A stretch of 64,000 nucleotides of DNA from Saxidomus purpurata (taxonomy: Eukaryota; Mollusca; Bivalvia; Venerida; Veneridae): NCBI GenBank assembly GCA_022818135.1, contig JAFMSR010000010.1, forward strand, positions 16,185,222 to 16,249,221, read 5' to 3'. Positions within the stretch are counted from its first letter, which is position 1. Each line of letters opens with the position of its first letter. Both the position numbers and the translations under genes were made by a program. Positions 1 to 13,724 of the stretch are shown here, in pieces. Below the pieces are notes generated by a model that had not been told where the DNA came from, ran no database searches, and saw nothing but the letters and a program-made list of their open reading frames with translations.

Positions 1-469
1 TAAATTCCTTTTATGTGTGGTAACACTTTGTTTTATTGTTATCAGTAGTAACTAATGCGACAACTATTGATCATTTGTTACAGTAAGTAAACTCAGAACA
101 GCCATGTGACATCTAAATGATGGTATACAAAAAAGGTTTATAAACAGGTTTTCAATTAAAACTGATTATAAGATTGAGCTCATTATATAATGTCATTGGG
201 CAGGTGATTAGGTTGTGTCAAACAATCTTGGTTACTAGTGATTCACCTCAGTTTTGATTGATTTATTGCCGTGATACTTTGTGTGCAAGTTTATTATTTC
301 AGGATGTGATTGTTTAAGGACTGTTTTTTTTGTTCACTGGGATGTAGATCAAGGCTAAGATGCTACAAATAGAAAATGGTATCTATTTAATAGCTTTTTC
401 TTATTGCCAAAGAACTTTGTGGATGGGTAGCTAAGCGATGGGATCACTTTAAGGGTCACTTGGATCAAG
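1..469. other. No gene seen; possible decayed repeat
   Basis: AT-rich sequence with no convincing open frame. The part from about 340 contains phrases such as atcaaggtcaaaatcactg, which look like an old tandem-unit element running into the array that follows. Nothing else is supported. Confidence 0.4.
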
Positions 470-1232
470 GTCAAAATCACTGTTACATGTTCCAGTCAAT
501 AGCTTTAGTTTGGATTGCTATGTTATCTGTTATCTGGGCTGGATAGTAAAATCTTGTGGATGCTAAATCTCCAAAACCCCTCGTCAGAATTTAATGATAC
601 TTCAAACAAGTGATAAGTACAATGTCTGGTTTATGCATGGTCCATGTTTGAATTTAATGATACTTCACAGAAGCCTTAAGTTGTGCAGGTCCAAAATTAT
701 GGTCTGGGTTCGGGTGGGTCAGGTAAGGGTCAAGGTAACAGGGGCTTGAGATAGTCAAATCTTGTAGATGCTAAATCTCCAAAACCCCTAATCAGAATTT
801 AATGATACTTCACAGAAGCCTCAAGTTGTGCAGGTCCAATAATAATGTCTATGGTTCGGGTCTCTAGGTCAAAGGTCAAGGTAACAGGGGCTTGAGATAG
901 TCAAATCTTGTAGATGCTAAATCTCCAAAACCCCTAATCAGAATTTAATGATACTTCACAGAAGTGATAAGTACAATGGCTAGTTCTGCATGGTCCATGT
1001 TTCGGGTCTCTAGGTCAAAGGTAAAGGTCACATAGGCTTGAGATAGTAAAATCTTGTGCGCTTTTAATCTCCAAAACCTCTTGTCAGAATTTAATGATAC
1101 TTCACAGAAGCCTCAAGTTGTGCAGGTCCAATAATTAAAGCATCAAATGTTACATCAATTTTATTTACTGTGTCAGTGGGGTGTTCGGGGGGGGGTGTAT
1201 TCACCACCTTCAGTGATAGTTCTAGTTTCAAA
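470..1232 (+). mobile_element. Tandem-unit element, family F1, copy 1 (5' end missing)
   Basis: Direct repeats of about 146 bp. The phrase ctaaatctccaaaac recurs near 562, 771 and 917, with a diverged form near 1063; the first interval is 209 bp and contains a partial internal duplication. The right end near 1180-1228 has a G-rich block followed by a weak hairpin and TTCTAGTTT, matching the better preserved F1 copy ending at 47741. The 5' terminus is not visible. Related copies are at 45921-47741 and 58600-58990. Confidence 0.75.
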
Positions 1233-2289
1233 AGGCGTAAGAGTTATCAGTAAAACCCTTTGTGTCAGAGCAAAGACACACACTAATTGCAAGAAATGCT
1301 TGAAAATGCTCAATTTCCCCTTTTAACAAACAAAACGGTCCTAGGGGGGAGGTCGATGAGCCACCACATTAAAATGGTAAGCCTTGTTATAATTGCCAAT
1401 ATATCTGGTTTCATCTATTTGATTAATTGATAAGCTCACTGATCACTTCGTGATTATTTTCGTTTAAGGTATTCATTTAACATGAATGACATTACACGTC
1501 AGAAATAACCTCTAGCGCAGATAGTGCACCTAGTTGCATTGATATAAATTCTAGATGTCGGAATTTTTAGTTTTAAATGGGATCGAGTCTTACATGGCTA
1601 TTGCTGAGACTCGCGCCTTCAACATCTCGGAAGACGATGCAGATTTTGTTTTAAGATTTGCTTATTTTGAAAAGAAATGTAAATAGTATTATAGTTTGTG
1701 TTAGAGAAGTATCATATGAACCATAGCCGATGCACACGGCATAGAATGGTTCGCAAATTTAACTTCAAATATATATATTTACCACATTGACTGCCTGTTA
1801 ATGATATGAGTTTTTCACTTCAATTTGGCACAGCTTCCACGATTGCAAAACCATTTCTTTGAAACAATCGCAAAAGAAACCTTTGCACTCTTTTTCTCTT
1901 TTATCATTCAAGTTCCAAATGTGATCTGGCTTATGCGAAATCAACATGATTAACATTAAATCAATGCAGATAGTAGAAGACGTAATACGTATCTGTAGAA
2001 TTAACATAATTTTTACATTGGATGTCGGTAACAATGCATGTACACATTTCTAGAAACTTTAGTTTGTATGACACTTACATGTAGAACAACATAGATCTGA
2101 AATTGCTTCCAGAACAATTGAATTATAAATGGCTGTTCTCTAAGAACAAACACAGCTCCAATGTTCTTACGAAGAACTTCTGATTCATACAACTAATGAA
2201 CAAATCAGTTTCTTTGCTTTAAACATTTTTTTCGTTTCTGTGTCTTTTTTAATCCGTTCATGTGTCCTTAGCTAAGGCTCATAAGGTCC
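1233..2289. other. No gene or repeat recognised
   Basis: AT-rich sequence. A 43-codon frame at 1555-1686 is relatively GC-rich but has an in-frame stop directly before its ATG and no clear splice context. A 78-codon minus frame at 1798-2034 has no recognisable features. Confidence 0.4.
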
Positions 2290-3165
2290 GTTCTATTTAA
2301 GGATTCGACAAAATGAATGTCCGTCGTCATTTCATTGCCGAAATCCGTTGTCCGTCCTATAACACAACTTACGAATTCGTTTACCTGTAGTGGTCAACAT
2401 TTTCTGCGTTAGTGTCACGTAACTTGGTCAGGACAACTGTTTGTCCCAGTAATTACTCGGACGAGTTCGAATACATGGGTCATCTCGGATGAAAAACTAG
2501 GTCGATGACATGGATACCCAAAAAAAAGAAACAATCAGTTAAAATGAAGTTAAAGGCTCTAGAGGCTACTGTTTCAGTCCTTATAAAACTTATCCTGGCA
2601 ATCTTTGTCGGAAGAAAAGGTTGTTTGGTTGATTTCTAGCTCAAGTTTTATGCGTTTACAATATGGGTCACATGGGGTCAAAAACTAGGTCACACAGCCC
2701 AAATATGGAAAAACCCAGGTTGTTAACACTCTAGAGGTAACATTTTTCAGCCCAAATATCCTGGAAATATGTGAGAAAGGTTGTTTCATATTGATTTCTA
2801 GCTCAAGTTCGAAAATGGGTCATCTTATTTTGCTGGGGTCAAACAACTAGGTCACACATGCCCAAATATGGAAAAACCTTGTTAACACTCTAGATGTTAC
2901 ATTTTCAGCCCAGATATCCTTGAAATTTGTCAGAAAGGTTGTTTCAATGATTTCTAGCTCAAGTTCGAATATGGGTCATCTGGGGTCAAAAATTAGGTCA
3001 CAGAGCCCAAATATGGAAAAACCTTGTTAACACTCTAGAGGTAACATTTTCAGCCCAAATATCCTGGAAATTTGTCAGAAAGGTTGTTTCAATGATTTCT
3101 AGCAACTTTGTTAAAAGCAGTTGTACTCGGGTGAGCGATAAAGGGCCATCATGGCCCTCTTGTTT
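2290..3165 (+). mobile_element. Tandem-unit element, family F2
   Basis: Three units of about 145-163 bp, marked by gcccaaatatgg near 2697, 2860 and 3005. The 3' end is well preserved: a subterminal GTGAGC, the near-palindrome GGGCCATCATGGCCC at 3143-3157, then TCTTGTTT. The same end occurs in family F5, so F2 and F5 share termini while their internal units differ. The 5' hairpin has decayed or lies in the gtccgtcgtc-rich leader near 2320. Confidence 0.7.
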
Positions 3166-3993
3166 AATCTGTTGATGTGTCTTTTAACATTTACTCCATT
3201 TCTGTGTCTTTTTAAACAGTTCATATTTTCATACAAAATGTGTTTCTGTGTCAATTTCTTTGTCTTTTGAAATCCATTTCTGTGTCTTATAACATTTTAT
3301 CATTACTTACGAAATCCGTTTCTGTGTCTATCAACATTTTATCTGTGTTTGTGTCTTTTGACATTGTATCATTTGAACTCTGACAACTGTGTAATTAATA
3401 CAAACTTTGTTGAACTTGTCCATTACTTGTTCATTACATGAATACTTGTATGCATGAAAACTAGGTCGAATTAGAGATGGATAACTTTGGAATAAAACAG
3501 AAGGTTACAAAGTCAGTTAAAATGATAGTTAAATTGTGAACACAGACGAGACGAAGTGTTTTACCAATCTTTATAAAACTTAATCATAATCTTTGACTTG
3601 AACATAAAGTTCTTTACTAAGTTTGGTAACATATTATACGCTCTATACGCATTTTGTTTACCTTCTGATGTTTGACCAATCACAACTAATTATCATGTGT
3701 AAAAAAGAATGGATGCCTCTGTCAGAAGTGCTTATATCTGTATGTAACAGACCCAGATTCTGCTTTACTATTCTTTCATGTAACCATGGCTTAGATGCTT
3801 CTAACGATATGTTTCTATTCCTTACCTAACTAACAGTATGTAGACGTACTCGTCAATCATTGCTTTTGACCCACAAATATGAAAATGTATAAAGGTAAAC
3901 ATTAATTTTGCATAGGTTTCCAAGCAAATGCGTAGTAAATCAATGGTCCATGTGTAAAACACATGAAAACTATATACATGTATTGTTAACTAG
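3166..3993. other. No gene recognised; low-complexity leader
   Basis: Positions 3170-3370 repeat the phrase tttctgtgtc with spacing of roughly 25-60 bp, an irregular short repeat. The rest is AT-rich, with one 68-codon frame at 3623-3829 that has no recognisable features. Confidence 0.4.
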
Positions 3994-4209
3994 GTCTATC
4001 CGCTTGATAGCCCTGGCTCTCTTTTAGAATGCCTCTATGCCATGTATCGTTATGGTACGTATGCCACCGATGAATGTAGATCTGTGGCCTCTGTAATTAA
4101 CACGCATGCCCCTTATAGACCCAAGGAGATCGCTGATGTCAGACATAATTATAGGCATGACATACTACAATATATAACGCAATCAAAGTTTAAACCAAAC
4201 AATTGGTAA
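3994..4209 (+). CDS. Candidate coding exon, unknown product
   Basis: An open frame of 71 codons begins immediately after an in-frame TAG that could serve as an AG acceptor (TAG|GTC) and ends in TAA. The interior is clearly richer in GC than its surroundings and contains stretches such as SLLECLYAMYRYGTYATDE and HAPYRPKEIADVRHNYRHD. There is no ATG at the start, so it would be an internal or last exon. A GT at 4206 (TTG|GTAACA) could alternatively act as a donor. A second frame at 4203-4412 continues the phrase FKPG after a one-base shift, which could mean a frameshifted retrocopy. I do not recognise the family. The chance of a spurious frame is substantial. Confidence 0.27.
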   Translation, partial: VYPLDSPGSLLECLYAMYRYGTYATDECRSVASVINTHAPYRPKEIADVRHNYRHDILQYITQSKFKPNNW

Positions 4210-6225
<2,016 letters not shown>

Positions 6226-7754
6226 AAAAATATGCATAATTTTATTTAATATTTGCTTAGACAATGCTAAATCGGAATAATATTTTTGTCAGGAGATACC
6301 GCATGCTTTGTTCTAAACATAGGAGTATTCTTAGTAAATTTGAATTTCAAGTTTTGTTTCGAAGGTCTTTATTGTACTTACAGTAGTCTGTGTCTATTCG
6401 TATGTATTATTATTTTAGGCCTCAACGATGTAGTGGTTACGGCATTCCCCCATCCTGTCAGGCCACTTCATTTTCAGTTTTGGCAACACACCATATGTTA
6501 CGCACAGTGTTACGCACAGCTGTAAATGACCATTGATAACTTTTTTCTGTCTGATATTGTCGAGCGCCGTTATTATAAGTTTCGAAACTTTTGATTAATC
6601 CAATTTTATGTACTGTTTAGGTTTCTTTTTACCAGGATCGTATATACATATACATGTATAATATAATAATATAACATAATATAATAAATCTTGTTTACAC
6701 GTACATGTATGTCGTTGTTTTTTCTTTAGTATATTTGCTTAAATGATAAATGTTTTTGTAATAACGCATACATGTATGTGAAAATTTGATAGTAAGAAAT
6801 GTTTAGTTCTACGATTAAAAACGTCAACAAATTTCAATAAAATTGCTTGTAGAATGCTGTATTATGCCCTTTGAACTATTTACATTAACTTGATCTCTTT
6901 GTGTTTTCTTATGTAATCGTGTTTTGTATACTAAGTGTAGGATTAGGTTTGAAATAGGTAAATATATCTTTATGCAGATTGAAAATTGCTTCATAGCCAA
7001 AAACTATAACGCAGGTGAACTGAGTTATTTTCCCCGTGTTCAGTATACTATATATAAAAATACTTCGCATTACGTAAGTGGGTCTGATTGCCTTCGCTGT
7101 CGTAGGAGTCAGAAAGTATCTTAATCCACTTTCGGAACAACTTCATGGATTCGTCACCTACAGAATAAATGGATTTTCAGCACGCTAATAAGATTTCCTT
7201 GAAGTATGAGGTTTATTTCATTTGTGAAAACATAATTGCTATTTAAATGCTTTTTTGTCGACACAAAATCAGATGGGAACGAGATAAGTTGATTACTTCT
7301 CACTTGATTTGTGGGAACTAATTGCAACGAGGCCACAATTATGACTGTTTCTGTGACAGTTTTGTCATGATAACGAGTTTAATGGGATTGTATTGATGAG
7401 CCTAACTGAAATTAGACTTTATAAGCGCCAGACGCAGTGTTTTATTTGTTAGAATGTTGCAGTATTTTTTTGGCAGAAAGAAGGAACGTTACATGCATTT
7501 TTAGAACTATATTTGTCTATGTTTTATTTATGCTTTAATGAAATATTTGTAGTTTGGGAGATGTCATAATCTGAGGTACTTAATTATGAAAAAATATCCT
7601 GAAAATAGGTGACAATTTTCTTACTTTCACATTACTTCTTAAAAAGAATAAATAATAGCCTGCTCTACTTGTTATAACTGTGTTTTGTCTTCTACAGGTA
7701 CAATCAAAGAAACTAAGGGGAAAAAACAGTGCACACAAGTTTTATGTAATTTAA
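6226..7754. other. No gene recognised; older dispersed repeat
   Basis: AT-rich. Positions 7190-7400 share order and phrases (tatttaaatg, tttgtcgac, agatggg) with 38560-38760, so this is part of an old duplicated segment. A frame at 6286-6525 includes gatgtagtggttacggca at about 6427, which resembles an A box of a tRNA-derived element more than an exon. Confidence 0.4.
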
Positions 7755-8840
7755 CCCCTTGAAGGATTTCGATTAAACTTAGGTCAACTGTTCACCTCAT
7801 CAAAACAATGTTCAGAACCCATGGGCATGTCACACTGGCTCAGTGTCAAAGGTGAGGTCAAACATTTGAGTCTTACATTTCCTGTTCGCTCAAGATCTGT
7901 TTTGCTATTTTAATGTTTTATTTTAAGGTTGCATTTAAGAAAAACTTTTTGAAGAGGGGTGGGGGGCGGGCGGAGGGGGCAATGCGAGGGTCGGTGTAAC
8001 TAAAAGTAGATTTCTTTCTTTATTTTACATTTTAAAAATGTCTTTTAAAAATGTCGGGGTTTTGTGATTTGGTCATTTTTGACAGAATTATGGCCCTTTG
8101 TTTTTTTTCACATATGTAATTCTTCTGTGCGCAACTCCTTCTACACTTCTCAATGGATTTCAACCAAACTTCCACAGAATTATTGTCACCAAGTGCCCTG
8201 GCGCATATTGTCGGGGTTTTGTGTTTTGATCATTTTGACAGAATTATGGGCCTTTGTTTTTTTTCAACATAATGTAAATATATAGAGAAAACTCTTCTGT
8301 GTGCAACTCCTACATTTCTCAAGGGATTTCAACCAAACTTTCACAGAACTATAATTGTGAACTAAAGAATTTTGAATATATAATGTTCTGCCCCTGGTCC
8401 TCCGTCCGTCCGTTAGAAATTTGGTGTCTCCTTATTTAAGTATACATAAAAGGGAGAATACTCTGTTATTATAAAAGGGAGAATACTCTGTTATTACTGT
8501 CTATTTTTAGAATAGATTACCAGTCCTGTATACTTTGGAGTATTCTGTTACAGTAAGAGGAGACCAGCGGTTCAAACCCAACACAGAGCAAGTTTCTTTT
8601 TTTTTTTTTTTAATAATTTTTGCCTGAATTATGGCCCTTTGCTTTTTTCCACATATGTTATATGGACAGTAAATATCATGTAAGTGCCCACTTCCCCTAC
8701 ATTTCTCAAGATATTTAAACCAAACATCTTACAGAAATGATGTCATCGAGTGCCATCGTGCATGATTGTCGCAGTATGTGTTTCTGATCAATTTTGCCTG
8801 AATTATGGCCCTTTTGCTTTTTTTACCCATGTAAGGATAT
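7755..8840 (+). repeat. Degenerate tandem-unit repeats, mixed families
   Basis: 7755-7900 matches the style of 27165-27440 and 39600-40140 (aaacttaggtcaactgttcacctcatcaa-type units). From 8053 a second unit of about 156 bp, marked by gacagaattatgg at 8081 and 8237, is repeated, with diverged copies starting tgcctgaattatgg near 8621 and 8795. A ccgtccgtccg leader lies near 8402. No intact termini were found. Confidence 0.6.
8446..8495. repeat. Perfect 25 bp tandem duplication
   Basis: Two identical, directly adjacent 25 bp units starting ATAAAAGGGAGAATACTC, at 8446-8470 and 8471-8495. A diverged third relative (ggagtattctgttac) follows near 8540. Perfect identity implies a recent slippage event inside otherwise decayed repeat sequence. 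Confidence 0.9.
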
Positions 8841-9084
8841 AGAAGAAGACCTTTGTTTAACTTTTTCACATTATGTATATCTACACTTTAAAAACACATT
8901 TGCGCTCGGCCAGCAGACTGGAAAAGTGAAAACCTGGTTTTGTGACAATTTCCTGTCACTTGTTTCGTTTTTCATTCAGGCGCCGAATTTTTCGAATTTC
9001 ACAGTAACTAGCTGTAACCAGACCTTCTGTATTTCATTTTGTTTTCATTATGGAAGCCATCAGTAGTTATTAGGAGCATTTGTA

Positions 9085-9320
9085 ATCCGGCGACCGTTGT
9101 ATGTCGTCCAACCACCATTTTATTCAACTATTATTTCCACTGAAGCCACTAGGTCAATGTTGGCCAGGAAGTACAACCAAAGAAGTTCATTCCATGTGGA
9201 ACGGCAACAAATAGGAACAACTTAATAATCTTCCCCGAAACTATAAGGCCGAGAGCTTAGGTATTTGGTATGTGGCTCTGTCTAGTATACCTCTATTGTT
9301 CAAATCGTGCACCATATTTT
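9085..9320 (+). mobile_element. Family F5 fragment
   Basis: Recognisable from the order of F5 phrases: gtcgtccaac leader, ctgaagccactaggtcaatg, a caacaaataggaa phrase, aaggccgagagcttaggtatttgg and tagtatacctct. Both termini are missing, so this is a decayed internal fragment. Confidence 0.6.
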
Positions 9321-10922
9321 AGTTTTGCAAATATAGTTCAACGCTTGTGATATCGTTTTGGAGGTAAATTTCAATTTTTAACCTATACAACTTTGACTAT
9401 AACCTTATTTTCTTGTGAAGCTACTGTCATGGAATTTGGACCCCATGTGTGCAGTTTTATAAACGAGTTTCACTATTGTTGTCTCTACACCTCTTTCACT
9501 GATTCCTTCAATTCGGTGTGTTTTACCTGTATTCAAATAACACGTTGCCTTTATATAGGCTTCAAAAGCTCACAATCGCGATACGTCTTATTAATTTTCT
9601 GTTGTTACCCTTGTGCAAGGACTAATGGTACATGGTGATCGATATAAGATCGTTAAAGCCATCTGGTCGCGCAGTTACAATCTGTCATCATAGACCTCTT
9701 ATTTAGGTAAATGTAGCTCTCCAATTTCAACAAACAACGTCCATTTTTTTGTACTTACTGTACACAGTCCTAAGCAATGGCCTTTGCTATGGTAGCGGTT
9801 CTCTGTATTCTTATCACATTTCTCTTTAAATATGTTTGAAGTTTCCATTGTTGTGCACAATTTAAGGACGAACAATTGCTTCATGTACTTTTACAAACAT
9901 GCATATGTACATGTTTGAATGACTGTTCAAGCCAGACCCAATTAAATTAAAATATATTAAATTATCTCTGTTGTCGAAGAAAAACACAATTACCTTGCTT
10001 GTTCGGAGACAAAATCAGTTAAGGGAATTTGCTTCAAGCTTGTTTTCTATCGTGGTAACTGACAGATTTGTAATATAGAAGTCTTATCCTGAGCTTATTT
10101 TTTATCTTTAAGTTAATAATGAGCTAATTGCAACTTATGTCACAAATAGCGACCACTTGTGCGGGGTTAAACACTCGCTTCAAAAGTGTTTCAGATATTA
10201 ACCCGCTATTTGGAAGGGCCTGTACTGGACGTCCATATCAACAAAAAATGCCTACGTTAAATGTTAAGGTGTATAGCAGGACTTGAACCCAAGTACCTTA
10301 ACCAATGATAAAGAATAGTGTCAGCATTAAAAGGGCGTTTAGCATTTCTCCTTCTGTGGCCTATGAATGGAAATGTTACGATTTAAGTATTTACGACAAG
10401 CTGCTTATTTAAACCCTTGTTAAGTTTATTTACATTTTAAATGGGGATAATGTTGAAAACTTCCCTTGGTATCATCGTAACTGACAGATTTGCCATTAGC
10501 AACTCTAATATTTGTCTTAATTCCATTTTATAAATAGGATATTTGTGACTTTTGTCAGACTATATAAATATTGTCTGAATGACTAAAATGACTGGTGGGT
10601 AGCATTTTATGCTGTCTAGCCTTTAGATAACTGTGATCTGAAATTTTATACTTGAGATAGCTGTTACAAGAACATTTACTACTAAAAGACTATTCAAGAG
10701 TACGAGGACTATTCAAAATGGAGGCACATTTCTTGAAATCCACGGTGAACTTTTCGTCCGTCAGTCAGAAATGAATAGCCTTGTCCAATAGCTACACACC
10801 AATATTGCAATGCTAATGCACATTTAGTACACAGGGAATCATTTGATAAGATGTTAAAATATTGGGAAGACAAGTTGTGAAAATGAATGAAAAATGTGCT
10901 AACATAATATTCTTTTTAAAAG
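9321..10922. other. No gene recognised; old duplicated blocks
   Basis: 10025-10160 and 10470-10600 share phrases (gtaactgacagattt, ttccattttataaat, atttgtgacttttgtca) with each other and with 39235-39380, and more weakly with 28840-28890. Around 10270-10290 the minus strand carries GGGTTCAAGTCC, a good tRNA B-box, without a matching A box or cloverleaf. Confidence 0.4.
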
Positions 10923-11085
10923 TGACTTTGTCTGCAAACCTATGTTTTCAAATAACGTACACAGATGTGTTAAAAAAAGCAATGATGTAGGATCTGGAAA
11001 AGATACATGGACATTTGGACGTCAGAGGTCACCACAGACAATGTCAAAAACTGCCCTTGATTTAATACAACCAGTTGCTGATGAG
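10923..11085 (+). CDS. Candidate internal exon, unknown gene
   Basis: An open frame runs from an AG at 10921-10922, preceded by a T-rich stretch, to GAG|GTACAT at 11083-11088, ending in phase 0. The peptide is balanced and hydrophilic, with pieces such as SGKDTWTFGRQRSPQT and KTALDLIQPVADE. An alternative acceptor lies at 10963-10964. The next candidate exon, 11616-11702, continues in the same phase 0. The 530 bp between them contains a dispersed repeat, as expected of an intron. No domain is recognised. The pairing of two in-phase exons raises the odds above a lone frame but does not prove a gene. Confidence 0.33.
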
Positions 11086-11204
11086 GTACATTGTACATGT
11101 ATTTCTCAATCGATGGCTCATTTTATTCTATGTCACATCACAATCTAAGTTTAGAAAATTGCTACACTTTTTTTGTGTAAAAGGAAGACTGTGATTAATT
11201 AAAG

Positions 11205-11560
11205 TACGCCTCTTCGCACATAGTGTATTTTTGGTGACATTTTTAAAAGCAATTTTCGGTAGCGTGCATTTAAAGTGTAAACTAATGATATGCCGCATTA
11301 ATATTTGAAGTTGGTGCTTAAATTAAAGAAATACTAATAAATTATTCCTATGATCCCTTTTGTTTTTGGTTTTTGTTGGGGATGGGAGGGAAGCAACATC
11401 CGACAATCTTATTTCTTAGATTGACTTCCCAGTCAAAATGGAAAATGGAAAGTTATTATTTCTACTGTAGCTGGAAAAGTTTGTTGTATTGGGTAAAAGT
11501 TATTTCCTCTACCCTTTCACACATATTTCAGCTGGAAGTTTACTTTAGTGATTAATGTCC
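11205..11560 (+). repeat. Dispersed repeat unit R, copy 1
   Basis: Shares a long ordered set of phrases (cacatagtgtatttttggtgaca, taccgcatta or tgccgcatta, atttgaagttggtgctt, gggaagcaac, tggaaagttattat, tgtattgggt) with 26278-26700 on the same strand and with 51930-52290 on the opposite strand. No termini, coding potential or target duplication are visible. It could be an old transposon or part of the wider duplicated segments. Confidence 0.75.
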
Positions 11561-11615
11561 AACCAGAAACTGTTAAAGATGTTTCTAACCATCGACCATA
11601 TGAAATGTTTTACAG

Positions 11616-11702
11616 GTAATGAAATCTGCAACATTAATTACAACATGTTTGAACAGTAGTCGAATACCTTCTGTGACTAAAGGATCAATAAGTGCAAAGA
11701 AG
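11616..11702 (+). CDS. Candidate internal exon, unknown gene
   Basis: Exactly 29 codons between an acceptor TTTACAG|GTA and a donor AAG|GTTTTT, phase 0 at both ends, continuing the frame of the candidate exon ending at 11085. The joined peptide reads ...PVADE then VMKSATLITTCLNSSRIP. Without splicing the frame stops within about 30 bases of the donor. The donor is weak (GTTTTT). The serine- and lysine-rich character suggests a linker region. No family is recognised. Confidence 0.33.
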
Positions 11703-12171
11703 GTTTTTTTATACTGTATCTTTTACTTGTGAATGCATGTGAAATCAAACTCCAATTACAAAGGGCAATATCGGCAGAAGGAAGTGCATGTATCTTTATG
11801 TAATACTAAAAGAACTGAAAAAATAGTGGTGTACAAGACGCCTTAAGACTGATTTCAAACATATTGAACTTCATAATAATCCACCTTCATGATTGTAAGA
11901 AAAAGTCACGGTTTACCCTGTCCCCTATATTTTTCATGATTTGGCAGCCTGAATCTCTTTAATTCAACTTTGAAGGTATTTTCCGCTGTTTTTTGCTCGG
12001 ATCAGCTAAATTAAAGTATTACCCACACCAGCTTATAATGAATAATATATAATAACAATAATGTACTTTGATTCTTAATGTGAATAAATAAATGTGTTAA
12101 TGAACTTAAGTTTCTAGTACATGTAATAAGCAACTATTAGTATTAGAAAGTTGATTATTTGAAGGATTAAA

Positions 12172-12291
12172 ATGACAAACACTATGAAAGATGGCGTTAC
12201 ACCCGAGGACTTCGATTTTATCAAGTTATCTCAGAAAGTTTACTTGTATTCCTTTGCTCAAACACAATTTGATTTTTATTATGTTGTCTGA
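12172..12291 (+). CDS. Candidate short coding frame abutting a mobile element
   Basis: ATG at 12172, 39 codons to TGA at 12289-12291. The middle reads KDGVTPEDFDFIKLSQK. The phrase PEDFDFIKL is reminiscent of the entry to an AGC-type protein kinase domain, but the glycine loop that should follow is absent, so this resemblance is weak. The stop lies 5 bp before the F6 element at 12296, and another open frame starts directly after that element at 13529, so the element may have landed in or beside an exon. A competing frame, starting ATG at 12191, overlaps it. Confidence 0.2.
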   Translation: MTNTMKDGVTPEDFDFIKLSQKVYLYSFAQTQFDFYYVV

Positions 12292-12295
12292 CACA

Positions 12296-13527
12296 TTTTT
12301 AGCTCGTCTGATTTTTGAAAAAAATGACGAGCTATTGTCGTCACTTGATTGTCGTCGTCGTCGTCTTCGTCTTCGTCGTTGTCGTGGGCGTTGGTTAAGT
12401 TTTGCGTTTAGGTCACTTACATGGAAACTATCAAAGCTATCACTTTGAAACTTGGACAGCTTGTTCATCTAATATCCTTCTTCACATTGTATGCTAAAGA
12501 TGCTGAGTCTGACCTGTTTTTTTGGGTAAAAAACATGAATTTTGATTGATTTTGGTTGATTTTGAGAATTGGACATAGCTTCTTCAATTTTTGTTAGATT
12601 GATTTCAAATTTTTCACAAACAATAAATGGTTAATGTACTTCAACATATCAAATGGGGTTTTGAGTTTTACATTAGGGGGGGGATATTTTAATATTTTTG
12701 GACTTTGTAGTTTTTAGCTAGTCTGATTTTTTAAGTTTTGCGTTTAGGTCAGTTACATGCAAACTATCAAAGCTATCACTTTGAAAGTTGGAATACCTGT
12801 TCACTATCAAATGTACAATAGAATGAAGGAAGAGTTTTACAAGTTACATAACCCTGTCATGTATTTTGACTGGGTATTGCCCCTTCTTAACTTAGAAAGT
12901 TTCACACACACAATATTTTTGTAATAGTGAACATAATGCAACCAAACTTAGTGTATAGGAAGTATTTATGAATATTTTTTAAATTGGATTGTGTTTTGGG
13001 GCTGCTGGGGTCAAGGTCACTGTTACTAAAAATAGGAAAACCGTAATATATTCAATATCTTTAGTTACAGTTGACATAATGTAACCAACTTTCGTTTGTA
13101 GTAAGTATTTAAGAAGATCTTTAATGGGGTTGTGTTTTGGGGCTCCTGGGGTCATTGTCAAGGTCACTGTAACTAAAAATAGAAAAACAATAATATGTTC
13201 AATATTTTTAGTTACAATTGACATAACTTAACTAAATTACTAAGTGTGTAATATATATAAATGAAGACTTTTATTGGGATTGTGTTTGGGGCTCATGGAG
13301 TCAAAGCTCAGGATTTTTTTCTAAAAATAGAAAAATGGGAAAACACAATATCTTTAGTTGCAGTTGAATAATTGTGACCAAACTTATGTCTAGTAATTAT
13401 TATGAAAACCTTTTGTGGGATTGTGTTTCGGGGTCAAGGACACTGTTACTTTAAAAAAATGGTAATAAATAAACTGTACAAGGATAAAATCAGACGAGCG
13501 TCAGGCACCCGTAGGCGGTGCTCTTGT
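12296..13527 (+). mobile_element. Tandem-unit element, family F6, copy 1
   Basis: Starts TTTTTAGCTCGTCTGA; its first 40 bp fold on themselves (GCTCGTC with GACGAGC). A (CGT)n-type leader follows at about 12350-12385. Two 147 bp units carry TCAAGGTCA at 13011 and 13158. Near the right end AAATCAGACGAGC complements the 5' arm, then GCACC/GGTGC forms a hairpin at 13505-13521, then TCTTGT. An internal partial copy of the 5' arm (tagctagtctgatttttt) lies near 12716, and copy 2 shares it. No coding capacity, so it would need enzymes supplied elsewhere. Confidence 0.85.
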
Positions 13528-13528
13528 C

Positions 13529-13651
13529 AAATTTGAAGATAACTTTAGGATTGATTGTCAACAGTTATGTAGTGATCAAATTCCCGAGAAGTGTATACAG
13601 CCGTCCGACTGGTATATAGGCGAAGCAAAGACTACACTGGACGTAAAATAA
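13529..13651 (+). CDS. Candidate exon directly after the F6 element
   Basis: An open frame begins at the element border and runs to TAA at 13649-13651; a possible acceptor TTTAG|GA lies at 13547-13548. The peptide includes DQIPEKCIQPSDWYIG and EAKTTLDVK. A GT at 13643 (GAC|GTAAAA) could be a donor instead of the frame reaching the stop. GC content is higher than in the flanks. It may continue the unit interrupted by the element or be unrelated. Family unknown. Confidence 0.22.
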   Translation, partial: KFEDNFRIDCQQLCSDQIPEKCIQPSDWYIGEAKTTLDVK

Positions 13652-13724
13652 GAATGAGTGTTCAGCAAGGGAAAACATTATTTTTCATACTATAAATCCA
13701 TGTCGAAATACTTATCACGTCAGC

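Noticed and set aside
1555..1686. 43-codon frame with raised GC (MSEFLVLNGIESYMAIAE start)
   Set aside because: Too short; stop directly upstream; no polypyrimidine tract or donor. Could not be told from chance.
6286..6525. 79-codon frame ending in a repeated CYAQ phrase
   Set aside because: The second half coincides with a tRNA A-box-like segment and a 12 bp duplication; more likely repeat-derived.
12226..12468. Arginine-rich minus frame (RRRRRRR run)
   Set aside because: Produced by the (CGT)n leader of the F6 element.
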